Assembly: GCF_901538265.1 (NCBI RefSeq)
Contig: NZ_LR593886.1
Coordinates: 6,097,738-6,161,737 of the forward strand
Direction of reading: 5' to 3'
Origin: Gemmata massiliana
Lineage (GTDB): Bacteria; Planctomycetota; Planctomycetia; Gemmatales; Gemmataceae
DNA: 64,000 bases
The notes beneath the pieces are model-generated. The model was given only the letters and a program-made list of their open reading frames with translations. It made no database searches and was not told the origin of the DNA. Positions within the stretch are counted from its first letter, which is position 1. Each line of letters begins with the position of its first letter. This document shows, one piece after another, positions 24,980-34,179 of this stretch. A program made the translations under genes and the position numbers.

Positions 24980-26125
24980 CTACGCAGCGCGCCGAACTTG
25001 TGCTTCCTTCGACGCGCCCAACAAGAACGCCGCAGCGCGGTCGCACGCGCCGGGCACTGCCGCACGCGACCGCAGTTCCACGAGTCGATCGACAACAGCC
25101 GCCCGGCGCGACGGGTCGTTCAGCCACCCGAGCACGTGCCCCGCGATCTCAGACGACTTGTCGCGCGAGGTCGCGAATTCCGGGAACAGCTCTTCGTTCA
25201 ACAGCAGGTTCACCAGCGACATGTACCGCGCTTTGATGATCTGGTACAGCACCCACGACGCGACCGGCCCGACGCGGTATACCACCACCGTCGGCTTCGC
25301 CCGGTACATCAGCTCCAAACTCACGGAACCGGACACCGCGATACAGGCTTCGGCCAGTTCGATGATCTCCGGTGTGCGCCCAACACAGACCTCGACCGGC
25401 AGCCCCGGTGGGAGGATCGCGCGAACGGCGTCGGCCTGGCGCGAATTGAACGCCGCGACCAGGAACCGGGCGTCGGGTCGGGCCGCGTGGACCTTCTGCG
25501 CCGCGGCGAGCATCATTGCGGCGTTCCCCGCGACCTCACTATTGCGCGACCCGGGAAGAATCGCGACGCGCACACCGGGCTTGGCTCGCTCCTGAGCCAT
25601 GAAACCGGGATCGAGTTGTTGCTGCGCGAGTTCGTCGAAATACGGGTGCCCGATGTAGTGCGTGTTAACACCGCGTGCGCGGTACCAGTCGTCCTCAAAC
25701 GGGAGCGCGGTCAATACGCCAGTGAAGTACTTCCGCACGGTCCGCACGCGACCCTGGCGCCACGCCCAAATTTGCGGCGGAACGAAGAAATAGGTCGGCA
25801 CGCCGAAATCGCGAATGCGTTTGGCCAGTGCCAGGTGGAAGCCGGGGTAATCGATCATCACCACCGCGTCGGGCTTCTGCGTGCGGATGTGGCGGATGCC
25901 CAAATCGCCGATGTGAAAGAACGTGGGCAACTCGCGCACGACGTTCTTGATGCCCATCACCGCGAAGTTCGCGAGCGGGTAGAGGAGCTGCGCGCCCGCG
26001 GCGCGGATTCGCTCGCCACCGAATGCGGTGATTTGTGCGTCGGGTTGTGCGGCACGAATGGAATGAATGAGATTGGAGCCGTGCAGATCGCCGCTCGGCT
26101 CCCCGGCACTGAGAAACAGCTTCAT
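24980..26125 (-). CDS. lpxB: Lipid-A-disaccharide synthase
   Basis: A 381-residue GT-B glycosyltransferase that joins UDP-2,3-diacylglucosamine and lipid X to form the lipid A disaccharide at the inner face of the cytoplasmic membrane. Family motifs run from the start: LFLSAGEPSGDLHGSNLI, FGGERIRAAG, VVMIDYPGFHLALAKRIRDF, YFFVPPQIWAWRQGRVRTVR, ALPFEDDWYRARGVNTHYIG and GHPYFDEL, then LPGSRNSEV and AVSGSVSLELMYRAKPTVVV. The length matches the family. Planctomycetes are known to carry lipid A genes, so the organism probably has a true outer membrane. The gene stands alone; other lpx genes are not in the window. Confidence 0.93.
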   Translation of the reverse strand: MKLFLSAGEPSGDLHGSNLIHSIRAAQPDAQITAFGGERIRAAGAQLLYPLANFAVMGIKNVVRELPTFFHIGDLGIRHIRTQKPDAVVMIDYPGFHLALAKRIRDFGVPTYFFVPPQIWAWRQGRVRTVRKYFTGVLTALPFEDDWYRARGVNTHYIGHPYFDELAQQQLDPGFMAQERAKPGVRVAILPGSRNSEVAGNAAMMLAAAQKVHAARPDARFLVAAFNSRQADAVRAILPPGLPVEVCVGRTPEIIELAEACIAVSGSVSLELMYRAKPTVVVYRVGPVASWVLYQIIKARYMSLVNLLLNEELFPEFATSRDKSSEIAGHVLGWLNDPSRRAAVVDRLVELRSRAAVPGACDRAAAFLLGASKEAQVRRAA

Positions 26126-26346
26126 CGTGGCGTCCCTGCCATCGTTGAGTGTGTGAAATGCCGTTGATTGGCGGAACGACCGTTACCCGTTCCGTACCCG
26201 CTCCGTTTGTCCCGTGCGAGGCGTCTCGTGTAGGCCAGCGAGACGTATCCCACCCCGGACGCACTCTGTGCGCGGATCGAGCCGAAGTTTCCAGAAGCGG
26301 GAGGCGCGACCGCCCTCACGACCTCGGCTCGTGACCGGGAACCGAA

Positions 26347-26772
26347 CTAGCCCTTCGCCGGTGGTGCGCCCGCTCCCATTGGCTCGGGAACAGCAGTCAC
26401 ACCGGACCCGCGCCCGGGAAGATCGGTCGTCTCAGCGACGCGGCGGTAACCGAGCGAGCGCAGAACTTCCAACACCTCACTCCACGTCGGGAACGGGCGC
26501 CGGTTCTCGCGCTTGTAGCGGTCCATCGCCTTCATGAACTCGGTTTCATCGTCCGAGTAATCGCGCTCGCACGTCGTCGGGTCAATGAGCCGACGACGCT
26601 CGCTGCTCTTGCGCTTAGCAGCGGCGTTCTCCGCGCGGCGTCGGTCCGTCGCAACCGGGATGTTGCGCTTACGACGATCGGCGGGAAAACCGGTGCTGCC
26701 GGATTTGGGCTCGGCAGCGGGGCCAGCTTCGGGCGCCACGGTGGGTTGCGTGGCGTTTGTTGGGTTCGACAT
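26347..26772 (-). CDS. Conserved planctomycete hypothetical protein
   Basis: A 141-residue protein. The first half is disordered and rich in Pro, Ala and Arg/Lys ([20 protein letters not shown]). The second half contains the conserved-looking block [20 protein letters not shown] followed by [17 protein letters not shown], which I associate with a small protein found across planctomycetes without known function. It has no signal or membrane segment. A basic tail plus a short helical domain would suit nucleic-acid or ribosome association, which is a guess. The ATG at 26770-26772 is preferred over an upstream in-frame start. Confidence 0.7.
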   Translation of the reverse strand: MSNPTNATQPTVAPEAGPAAEPKSGSTGFPADRRKRNIPVATDRRRAENAAAKRKSSERRRLIDPTTCERDYSDDETEFMKAMDRYKRENRRPFPTWSEVLEVLRSLGYRRVAETTDLPGRGSGVTAVPEPMGAGAPPAKG

Positions 26773-27069
26773 TAGCGGTGCCTCACAGCCGAGAATAACG
26801 GGGGGAAGGCTGGAGCCAGGCATCCGCGGCCAACCTTGGCCGATCGCACGTCCTGCGCGATCCTAGAGGATGAACGGGTGTTTCTAAGAGTACCCGACTA
26901 ACGGGATGTGTCAACCAGAATTCACGTCGCGGCCCAATTCTGATGAGAATTATTGCAGCAATGCGTTCAGCTTTCCGAAATGCGCGAATTTGGAGGATTT
27001 GTACCGCCTATTTCCTTCGCAAAATCGCTGCAGACTGTTGCCTAAGGCACAGCATCGGATCGGATGCAT

Positions 27070-27086
27070 TTCATTTGACAAATGAA
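27070..27086. promoter_or_regulatory. 17-bp perfect dyad in AT-rich intergenic patch
   Basis: TTCATTTG and CAAATGAA are exact complements around a single A. The local AT-rich context would suit a protein binding site or an old promoter; no adjacent gene start explains it. Confidence 0.3.
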
Positions 27087-27402
27087 GTGTCAATGCGCAC
27101 ACTATCGATAGTTCGTGCAGTGGCGGAGCCATCACGGACGGATCAGGAAAAATGACCGAGCGAAGCGATAGAGGTAAACCCTGCCCGCAAGGGCAGCGGG
27201 TAAAGTCGCGTGCGGTGGGTGAAGTCGAAGACGTGTGTTGTAATCCACCGACTTAATGACCCACCGCCCTTGCGGGCGGGGTTCGCCAAGCGGGTAACAG
27301 ATTGCTAACGCGCGTTCAAAACACAAACCCTGTTAGCCAAATCGCTTGCGACGAATACCCGGCTTCTATCCGGGGCCAAAACGTTAGCAAATGTTAGCAA
27401 TT

Positions 27403-27450
27403 TGCCCACCCCTACCGGGTCGCCGAAGCGAGGACCGAATGGGGTGGGCA
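27403..27450 (-). terminator. Hairpin after the 464-residue outer membrane protein gene
   Basis: TGCCCACCCC(T)ACCGGGT and the complement ACCGAATGGGGTGGGCA pair over 10 bp at the base, with further pairing inside. It lies about 30 bp beyond the stop codon at 27481 on the correct side, followed by AAATTG rather than a U-run. Confidence 0.5.
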
Positions 27451-27480
27451 GCGAGTCGCGTCAGAATCCCGGCGTGTTTG

Positions 27481-28875
27481 TCAGAACGAGTAGTTGAAGA
27501 ACGACATCGCTTCAACGCCCCACGGACGCGGACCGACAACAGGTACCCCCACCGAGGCACTGAACGACGCCCGGTTGAACCGGAACCGCAGGCCACTGGT
27601 GACGTTGACCTGATCCTGCAAGTACACGAGACCGTCCGGGTTCCGCTGCGTAAGTGGCGTGCGAACGTGAACTTCCACCACCGGCGCGACGCTCGTCAAC
27701 CAAGCGTTGTTCGTGGTGCGGTAGAGGTAGTAGCCGACACCGACACTGTTGTTCCACAAGGTCGGGTCGCTGCTGCTCGTCGGGACGATGATGCTCGTGA
27801 TCCCCTGAACAAACGCGCGATCGAAAGTCCGCACGAACCCGCCCCACGGCTGGAACAGCACCGAGTGCGGCGCCTTCGTACCGTCGAGGAGGATCGCGTC
27901 CCCGCTCCCGGTCGGCACGGTCAGGATGAGACCGCCGGAGATCAGGTCACCGGTTTCACGGTTGTTGTAAAAGGCGTATTTGAACAGCAGCGACAGGTCG
28001 CCGACATTCTGCGTGCCACCTACTCCGATCGGCCCGTACTGCTGCACGAACGGCAGGCGCATCCCGAACGACGCATCGCCACCGAGGAACGTCTTCTCGA
28101 AGCCGACCGTCTCGCGCTGGAGATCGGTTTGACCCATACCCGGGTTCAGCGCGCCGCCGATATTGTTGTAAAAGTTGTACCCGCCGTAGATTCGGTCCTG
28201 CGGGCGCGGGTTGTCGTTATCGGAGATCAGCACCCCACTGTACCGGCCCGCGAGCGCCTGCCGGATGATCCGCTGTTGCGCCACGAGCGTGTTCACCGTG
28301 ATCGGGTCGTTCACGATGATGGGGTTGTTCGTGGTCGTAACCGTGTTCGTGACCACCGGGCGCCCGAGTTGATCCGTTCCGATCGTCTGCGTGGTCGTCG
28401 TGACCGGTGTGTACCCGGCGACGCGCTGCGTGAAACCGACCACTTGCGGCACGACGGTGTACCCGATCGTGATGCGCCGCCTGTAGAACACACCACCGAA
28501 GTCGCCGTCGAAGTTTTCGTTGAACGTGCGCGGCGCCAGCCCCCCGGCTTCCGTGGCCTGTGCGAACGGCTCGATCAACCGGCGCTCGATCGGATTGGGA
28601 GCCGGGGCTTCGGGCGGCATGATGGGGTCGGTGCCCGGCGGCGCGATCGGCGGGTCCATGCGCGGCGAGTTCGGGTCGACGGGCATACCGGGCACACTTG
28701 GAACGCCCGGTGTGTAGGGGCCGACGCTGTAGGGCGGGCACGGCACAACGGGCGGGCGTGAGTAACGCGACCCGCCGCCGAAAGCGAAGGTCGAAGGGAC
28801 GTAACGGTCTTGCGCGCGGGCGGCCGTACCCGCGAGCAACAGGCCGACGAGGGCGGGGGCAAGCAGCCGGCGCAT
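27481..28875 (-). CDS. Putative outer membrane protein, planctomycete type
   Basis: A 464-residue exported protein. The signal peptide is MRRLLAPALVGLLLAGTAAR with AQ as cleavage site. A Pro-rich segment (residues about 40-95) is followed by a beta-rich region with alternating aromatic residues (GGDASFGMRLPFVQQYGPIG, LSLLFKYAFYNNRETGDLIS, GLRFRFNRASFSASVGVPVV) and a C-terminal Phe (MSFFNYSF), a usual signature of outer membrane beta-barrels recognised by the Bam machinery. No specific substrate is evident. The ATG at 28873-28875 starts the signal peptide. It lies downstream of the DUF4384 gene (about 110 bp) on the same strand. Confidence 0.72.
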   Translation of the reverse strand: MRRLLAPALVGLLLAGTAARAQDRYVPSTFAFGGGSRYSRPPVVPCPPYSVGPYTPGVPSVPGMPVDPNSPRMDPPIAPPGTDPIMPPEAPAPNPIERRLIEPFAQATEAGGLAPRTFNENFDGDFGGVFYRRRITIGYTVVPQVVGFTQRVAGYTPVTTTTQTIGTDQLGRPVVTNTVTTTNNPIIVNDPITVNTLVAQQRIIRQALAGRYSGVLISDNDNPRPQDRIYGGYNFYNNIGGALNPGMGQTDLQRETVGFEKTFLGGDASFGMRLPFVQQYGPIGVGGTQNVGDLSLLFKYAFYNNRETGDLISGGLILTVPTGSGDAILLDGTKAPHSVLFQPWGGFVRTFDRAFVQGITSIIVPTSSSDPTLWNNSVGVGYYLYRTTNNAWLTSVAPVVEVHVRTPLTQRNPDGLVYLQDQVNVTSGLRFRFNRASFSASVGVPVVGPRPWGVEAMSFFNYSF

Positions 28876-28984
28876 GGGACGCTCCGTGTCCGCGAGGGAA
28901 GAGTATAACGCCCTCACTTATCGGCGCGACCCACACTCTCAGTTCAATCGTTCCTTCGCACGTTCTCAGATTTCTCGGAACTAC

Positions 28985-30502
28985 TCATTTGCTCGTTATC
29001 TCGATTGGAACCAGTCTCCGCACCATCGCGTTCGGGTCGAATGCCTCTTTTGCGGTGGGATTCAACAAAAAGCGTCGGACGGGCCTCTCGGGGTGCTTGC
29101 TCTGAATCACTGTTGGGAGCGGGAATTCGGTTTCGGACGCGAGCAGAACGAAGTATTCGGTCCCCGTGTCACCGCCGGTGAGGATGCTCGAAATCACGAA
29201 CCCCTTCCCGTTCGGCGTGAGGGTGCGTTCGGTATCCGCCTTGAGTACGGTTCCGCCCTGCAGCGCCTGCATTCGCACGTCCCCGTCCGCCTGAATCATG
29301 AGCAGTGTAAAGAAAACGGTCCGGTCGCAAGACACCCTCAACTGGAACGACTCACCTTCCTTGACCCTAGTGACCACTTTGTTGTCCACAACGAGTTCAG
29401 CCTTGAGCACAAACGGAGGTTTGGCCGGCGTCACATCACCCACGTACCACGCGGAGAGAGGAATCGGCGCACGCCCCTCGGCCGTTTCGGGCACAGCGAC
29501 GGATCGTGCGCGGGCGAACGGTTTCGCGACCGGCCCGACCAACTCTTCGGCCTTTTGAGCCAGTCCCCGTTCGAGCGCGACAAGCGCCTTGAGATCGACA
29601 GCCAGCGGCGTGAGTTCCCAACTGCGCCCGAGTGCCCGAGAGAGAAGGTTCCCGTCCACGAGTGCCCCGGCGAGCCAATCAGCACGAATGTACGGCACCG
29701 GCCGAATCTGACTCCCACGTGCGATCAGCTTAGTGAGACGTGTGGCCAACGGGTCATTAGCGGCCAGTTCACGCGCGTGTGGGTACTCCAGCAGAATCAG
29801 ATCAAAGAGCTGAAAGCGGAACACCCCTCCAACCGTTCGACCCTCCATCTTGTTGAACAGATCGTTGGTGTGCCAACCGAGTTTCCGGATGTCGATGCGA
29901 AAGGTAGTCGCGGTGGCGTCGATCGGCTCCAGGCTCGCCGGGTTCCCGGTCGCCAGCGCTAGCGCGTCGCGCAACTGTTGCTCCGCAACGATCAAGTTCG
30001 GTAACGACTCTTTATCTTTGATGAGGTGCGCGAACGAAACGTAACGGAGGTACTCGCCTGGTTCGCCGGCTTTCACGGCCTCACTCGCGCTCGCGAAGTC
30101 GTCAGCAATCGTCGTAAGCGTAGTGCTCTCGTCGAACGCGATTGGGTATGCGGGCGCCTTCGCGCTTACCCACTTTTCGAGGATCTCGATTTCGTCCGCG
30201 TTCGGTCCCGGCCGGTTCGCGGGCGGCATCGAGCCGTCTTTGACGAGGTTGAGAATCAGCGAGCGCCCGTCCGGGGTCGCGAACGGGATCGGGGGCGCCT
30301 TCGAGACCACTTGCTTGTGGTCCATCAGCTTCAGTTTGCTCGCGCCCGGATCGAGGCTCCCGGTGTGGCACTCGGCACAGTACCGTTTCAGGATGTCGCG
30401 CGCCCGGATCGCGAGGTCGCCGTTCACGCGGTGTTCCGGCGTCGCTCCGAAGACGAACGGGGGGGACAGGAACAAAACGAGCGCGGCGACGGCACGAGAC
30501 AT
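28985..30502 (-). CDS. Exported c-type cytochrome-like protein with DUF4384 domain
   Basis: A 505-residue protein: signal peptide (MSRAVAALVLFLSPPFVFGA), a planctomycete-type cytochrome region with the haem motif CAECH (in LKRYCAECHTGSLDP) and DGSMPPANRPGPNADEIEIL, a central helical part, and a C-terminal DUF4384 domain (about residues 350-480; VVDNKVVTRVKEGESFQLRV, CDRTVFFTLLMIQADGDVRM, TEYFVLLASETEFPLP). DUF4384 is frequently joined to caspase or kinase proteins in bacteria. The gene starts 49 bp after the stop of the WD40-caspase gene, so the two form an operon. The product is probably periplasmic and haem-bearing; its electron partner is unknown. Confidence 0.8.
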   Translation of the reverse strand: MSRAVAALVLFLSPPFVFGATPEHRVNGDLAIRARDILKRYCAECHTGSLDPGASKLKLMDHKQVVSKAPPIPFATPDGRSLILNLVKDGSMPPANRPGPNADEIEILEKWVSAKAPAYPIAFDESTTLTTIADDFASASEAVKAGEPGEYLRYVSFAHLIKDKESLPNLIVAEQQLRDALALATGNPASLEPIDATATTFRIDIRKLGWHTNDLFNKMEGRTVGGVFRFQLFDLILLEYPHARELAANDPLATRLTKLIARGSQIRPVPYIRADWLAGALVDGNLLSRALGRSWELTPLAVDLKALVALERGLAQKAEELVGPVAKPFARARSVAVPETAEGRAPIPLSAWYVGDVTPAKPPFVLKAELVVDNKVVTRVKEGESFQLRVSCDRTVFFTLLMIQADGDVRMQALQGGTVLKADTERTLTPNGKGFVISSILTGGDTGTEYFVLLASETEFPLPTVIQSKHPERPVRRFLLNPTAKEAFDPNAMVRRLVPIEITSK

Positions 30503-30551
30503 ACACGCGATCTCCGACTCGGTTCCGGTACCCGGGGTTGAACCTGACCGC

Positions 30552-33500
30552 TTACCGCTTCAGCAACGGGGTCTTCGACAACTGGTGCGGGAAGCACACC
30601 GGTGTTTGTGGTTCCTTCAGCCCGGCGCCCTTCAAGAGGCTCGGCAGTTTCGACACAACATAACCGTACAGTTCATCCGGCGAAAGCGCCCCGTCGGTAT
30701 CGTAGTCCGCTTTACGGTACCCCTTTTTCGTGTCGAGCGCATCGAGCAGCGCGAACGTGAACAGGCCGTGCCCATACTTCGGGTGCTCGTAGGACTGCTC
30801 GCCCCAATCACACGCGGCGATAATCATCGGTCCCTGCCCGTTCGGGACGCACCGGCGGAGCACGTTCGCCGTAGTCGTCCGCCCCGAGTGACAGGCATCG
30901 AGGAGCACGATTTTCCGGCAATTGATCTTCGCGAGCGCGGCGAACAGTTCTTCCGCCGAATACGCGGTCGCGCGTGGCTTCAGGGGCGAGTAATTGGGGC
31001 AACAGAACAGGAACTCCCCTTCCCCCACGAGCACTCCCCTTCCCTCTTTCGGGAGAGCCCCGTCCTTCGGCATGAGCAGGTCGCCGTGGCCCGCGAAGAA
31101 CACAACGAGCGTATCGTCCGGCTTCGCGGTAGCAGCGATCCGCGCGAGTTCTTCGGCAAAGGTCTTGCGCTCCGGGTCGAGTTGCAGGTCGACTTTTGCC
31201 TTCGCGTACAGGAGCTTCGGTCCGGCGTACTTCTCCAGCTCCGTGCTGAGTGCGTTCGCGTCGTCGTGCGCGTTCTTGAGATCACCGAACTTCCGCGCGC
31301 CGGCCACGTTCTTTCGCGTGTCGGAGTAGTCGTTGACGGCAGTGAGCAGCGCGAGCAGGTTCGCGTCCGTTTCCTCGCGCGCGTTCCGCACGAGGTGCAT
31401 TTCCTCGGCCCGCCCGCCGGCCGCGTTGAACGCGAGCACCGTGACCTGGTTATCACCCACGCGGAACTTGTTTGCGGGGATGGTGAACGGCTCGTCGAAC
31501 GGTTTCTTGGAATCGAGCGTCTTCCCGGGGAGCGGCCACTTCTCCACCAAGTGGTCGTTCACCCACAATTCGACGCGCTCGGGCAACAAATCCGGGTTCG
31601 TCCCGCGAGCGCGCATCGAGATCGTGAGCGGGAGGCCCGCTTCTTTGACCTCAAGTTGCTTGAGCGCGACGCGCACGGGCGCCGGTTCATACTTCGTGAA
31701 CGGCACGAGCGCCGGATTTTCGCCGCCCACCGCCACGAGCGCGGCCCCAACATCGCCCGTGACAGCGAGCTTTTCGACGACGTCGGGCAGGTGGAACAAT
31801 TTCTCGAACTGCTGGAGCTGGTAGAACGCCGGGCGCCCACTCGGTTCGGGGTGGTTGACGTGCCAGCCGACGAGTCGGTCGCCGTTGGCGGTTTTCGTGT
31901 GATAGTACGAACCGTGCCACATCCACACGACCCAGTCGTTCATCCGGTTCTGGGCGTCGAATGCGGGAAACCACTTCCACAGCGGGCGCTGGCGCACGGT
32001 GGTGAGCGTGTCCCGGCGCGGAGTGGTCTCCTTCGCCGCGATCCCGAAGAACAGTTCGATGCCCGGGCGCGGCGTCTTGAGTGCCTCCAGTGCAGACGCT
32101 ACAGTCCCGATTTTCGCTCCGCCGCGCCGGTCGAACACGACGTCCTTATTCACCGCGAGCAAGTCGAGAACGTCGCCGACGCGGAGCCCTGCTTCCCACG
32201 CGGGTGAACCCGCATCCACGAAAGCGACGCACACGCCGTCCTCGTCGAACTTCGCCCCGAGGCCCGGTTCACCTTTCCAGTCCTTCAGCGCCCACGCCGC
32301 AACCGTCTGGTCCGTTCCGCCGGTGGCGAACCACGTCTGGTCCTTCGACGCCACGACCGACGTGACCTCGCCCGCGTGCCCGGTGAAGATCTTGGTACCC
32401 GAAAGCTCGCCGTTTTTCGCGCGGCTCGGCACCAACTCGAATAGCGTGCAGCCGTAGTAGTGCCCGACGATCACGCGCGTCGGGTGCTCGTTCGACGCGG
32501 GAAGGAACGTGAAACACGTCGGGGCCTGATCGCCGCCTCGATTCAACAGGAGTTGCAAGCTCTCTTTCTTGCCCCCTTGCGTGCGCTCCGCGAACCAGAT
32601 GAACCGGTTCTCGCGGTGCGGCACGACGGTCCACCCATCGGCCTCCGCACGCGGATTCATCCAGGCTTGGTTCTCGTCGAGTGTCGGTTTGAGGCGTGAG
32701 AGGTCGAACCGCGTCCACGCACCGGTTCCGCGGGCGTTCGGGTTGAGAGACTTCGCGTCGCGTTCGACCTGCACACCGACGATCTTCCCGTTTTCGGACA
32801 CATTGACGGCCCACGGTCGGCGTCCCGCCCCGCGAACCACGCTCACCGGTTTGTCCCAATCGGCGAGCTTCCGCAGTGTGACCTCGTCGGCTTCGCCGCC
32901 GGCAATCGCGAGTTGCGGTTCGGTCGGATGGAACGCGAGCCCTTCGGCCCGACCCGCGTGCTGGAACTTGCGGGGTTGCAGGTCTGGTTCCGCGATTGGG
33001 TCCGCATAGATCCAGATTTGGTCGTTCCCTTCGGAATAGAACCGCGGGCCGTCCCCCGTCGGGAGCGCGCCACTAACTCCGATCGCGAGTTGTCGCGACT
33101 TCGCACACCACGCCACGCTTCGCGGGAATTGAGCGGCACCGAGTGGCAGCTTGATCGTTTTCTTGCCGTCCGCACTGCACAGCAGAACCTTCTCATCGAC
33201 GCTCGCGATCAGCAGCCACTTCCCGTCGTCGATGAGTTCCGCGCGGTAAACGCGGGCGTCGTCCCGTTCCGCCGCGTTCACGTTGAAGAGTTCTTTCCCC
33301 GACGGTGGTTGCTTGGGGGTGTCCTTGCCCGCGTTCGCCAGCGGACACGAATATACTTGCCCGCTCTGAGCGACCGAAACGAGCGTGCCGTTGTCGGGGA
33401 AGTAGATGAGCCGCGGAAGGTTGAATCCTCCGGTCGCGGCGCGATCTTTCGGTGGTTCGTGCTTACCCACTCGCGCGGGCGGCGCAGCACTGCGGCCATC

Positions 33501-34058
33501 CAGGTCCGGCTTCTTCAATCGCGTGGTGTCCCAGATCCACAGGCTACCATCAGCGGTACCGAACCCGACGCGATTCCCGTCCGGGTGAAACGCGACTGCG
33601 GTGACCACGTTGAAGTTCGCGTCTCCCTCGCGCGACACTGGCCACGTGATGGCGAGCGTGTCCCCGGTCGCGCGGTCCAGTACCGCGACCGTGCTCGGTT
33701 TCATGCCGTACCCGCCGACCACGACCTTCGCACCGTCGGCCGTTGCGTCGACCGCTTTGATCCCGCCGCGCTGTTCGCGCCACGCACGCCACCGCGGGGT
33801 CGATACTTTGGCCCGGTCCGTTTCGAGCCCGTCCTTGACCGTGTGTGGCCACATGCGCACGACCTTGTCGTCGCCGGCCGCGAACAGGTACTTCCCGTCC
33901 TGTGTGAACCGCAACACGTCGCACGGCCCGACGCGCCCGCCGGCCTCGACGACGATTTCCGGCTCCTCCCGCGCGCGCCGGTCGAACTGCTGCGCCGCGG
34001 CCGGCTCAACGAAGAATGTTGCAGCGGCGATGACGAAGTAGAGCGAGTTCGCGGTCAT
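30552..34058 (-). CDS. WD40-PDZ-caspase (peptidase C14) protein
   Basis: An 1168-residue exported protein. Leader MTANSLYFVIAAATFFVEPA; WD40-like repeats to about residue 600 (CDVLRFTQDGKYLFAAGDDK, AVAFHPDGNRVGFGTADGSL, GHAGEVTSVVASKDQTWFAT); a PDZ-like domain near 605-690 (FVDAGSPAWEAGLRVGDVLD); a beta-sandwich segment; then a C14 caspase-like domain with catalytic His991 (VVFFAGHGD) and Cys1056 (VLLDACHSG), the residues of the conserved dyad. DTDGALSPDELYGYV near the end resembles a calcium-binding EF-hand loop, as expected of calcium-dependent metacaspases. It is divergent from the kinase-FGE gene and precedes the DUF4384 gene. Proteolytic signalling is inferred. Confidence 0.9.
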   Translation of the reverse strand: MTANSLYFVIAAATFFVEPAAAQQFDRRAREEPEIVVEAGGRVGPCDVLRFTQDGKYLFAAGDDKVVRMWPHTVKDGLETDRAKVSTPRWRAWREQRGGIKAVDATADGAKVVVGGYGMKPSTVAVLDRATGDTLAITWPVSREGDANFNVVTAVAFHPDGNRVGFGTADGSLWIWDTTRLKKPDLDGRSAAPPARVGKHEPPKDRAATGGFNLPRLIYFPDNGTLVSVAQSGQVYSCPLANAGKDTPKQPPSGKELFNVNAAERDDARVYRAELIDDGKWLLIASVDEKVLLCSADGKKTIKLPLGAAQFPRSVAWCAKSRQLAIGVSGALPTGDGPRFYSEGNDQIWIYADPIAEPDLQPRKFQHAGRAEGLAFHPTEPQLAIAGGEADEVTLRKLADWDKPVSVVRGAGRRPWAVNVSENGKIVGVQVERDAKSLNPNARGTGAWTRFDLSRLKPTLDENQAWMNPRAEADGWTVVPHRENRFIWFAERTQGGKKESLQLLLNRGGDQAPTCFTFLPASNEHPTRVIVGHYYGCTLFELVPSRAKNGELSGTKIFTGHAGEVTSVVASKDQTWFATGGTDQTVAAWALKDWKGEPGLGAKFDEDGVCVAFVDAGSPAWEAGLRVGDVLDLLAVNKDVVFDRRGGAKIGTVASALEALKTPRPGIELFFGIAAKETTPRRDTLTTVRQRPLWKWFPAFDAQNRMNDWVVWMWHGSYYHTKTANGDRLVGWHVNHPEPSGRPAFYQLQQFEKLFHLPDVVEKLAVTGDVGAALVAVGGENPALVPFTKYEPAPVRVALKQLEVKEAGLPLTISMRARGTNPDLLPERVELWVNDHLVEKWPLPGKTLDSKKPFDEPFTIPANKFRVGDNQVTVLAFNAAGGRAEEMHLVRNAREETDANLLALLTAVNDYSDTRKNVAGARKFGDLKNAHDDANALSTELEKYAGPKLLYAKAKVDLQLDPERKTFAEELARIAATAKPDDTLVVFFAGHGDLLMPKDGALPKEGRGVLVGEGEFLFCCPNYSPLKPRATAYSAEELFAALAKINCRKIVLLDACHSGRTTTANVLRRCVPNGQGPMIIAACDWGEQSYEHPKYGHGLFTFALLDALDTKKGYRKADYDTDGALSPDELYGYVVSKLPSLLKGAGLKEPQTPVCFPHQLSKTPLLKR

Positions 34059-34179
34059 GGCGGTTCGTGGGTTGCGTGTGGGCCGAAGCGCGGCCAACCT
34101 CCATAGCATACGCGAGCGGGCGCGGACAGTTTCAAGTACAATCGCATTAATTGACCGCCCGACGGACGGAACGAGACTG

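Larger units (their letters stand above)
26773..27480. other. 708-bp gene-free region with repeats and an AT-rich patch
   Basis: No convincing gene. From about 26935 to 27150 the composition is clearly more AT-rich than the rest of the window, and contains a perfect dyad at 27070-27086. From 27174 to 27285 a nested inverted repeat is seen (CCTGCCCGCAAGGGCAGCGG and CCGCCCTTGCGGGCGGGG). GTTAGCAA occurs twice in tandem near 27382-27400 and in inverted form near 27300-27312. A strong hairpin ends the region. Confidence 0.5.

Noticed and set aside
26943..27155. 70-codon plus-strand and 61-codon minus-strand frames in the AT-rich patch
   Set aside because: Both lack ribosome sites and recognisable features; they probably reflect low stop frequency by chance.
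27391..28761. 456-codon plus-strand frame opposite the outer membrane protein gene
   Set aside because: Arg/His-rich composition typical of antisense frames in GC-rich DNA, and the minus-strand gene has a clear signal peptide and C-terminal Phe.
30123..32207. 694-codon plus-strand frame across the caspase and DUF4384 genes
   Set aside because: Covers two well-supported minus-strand genes and has no recognisable motif.
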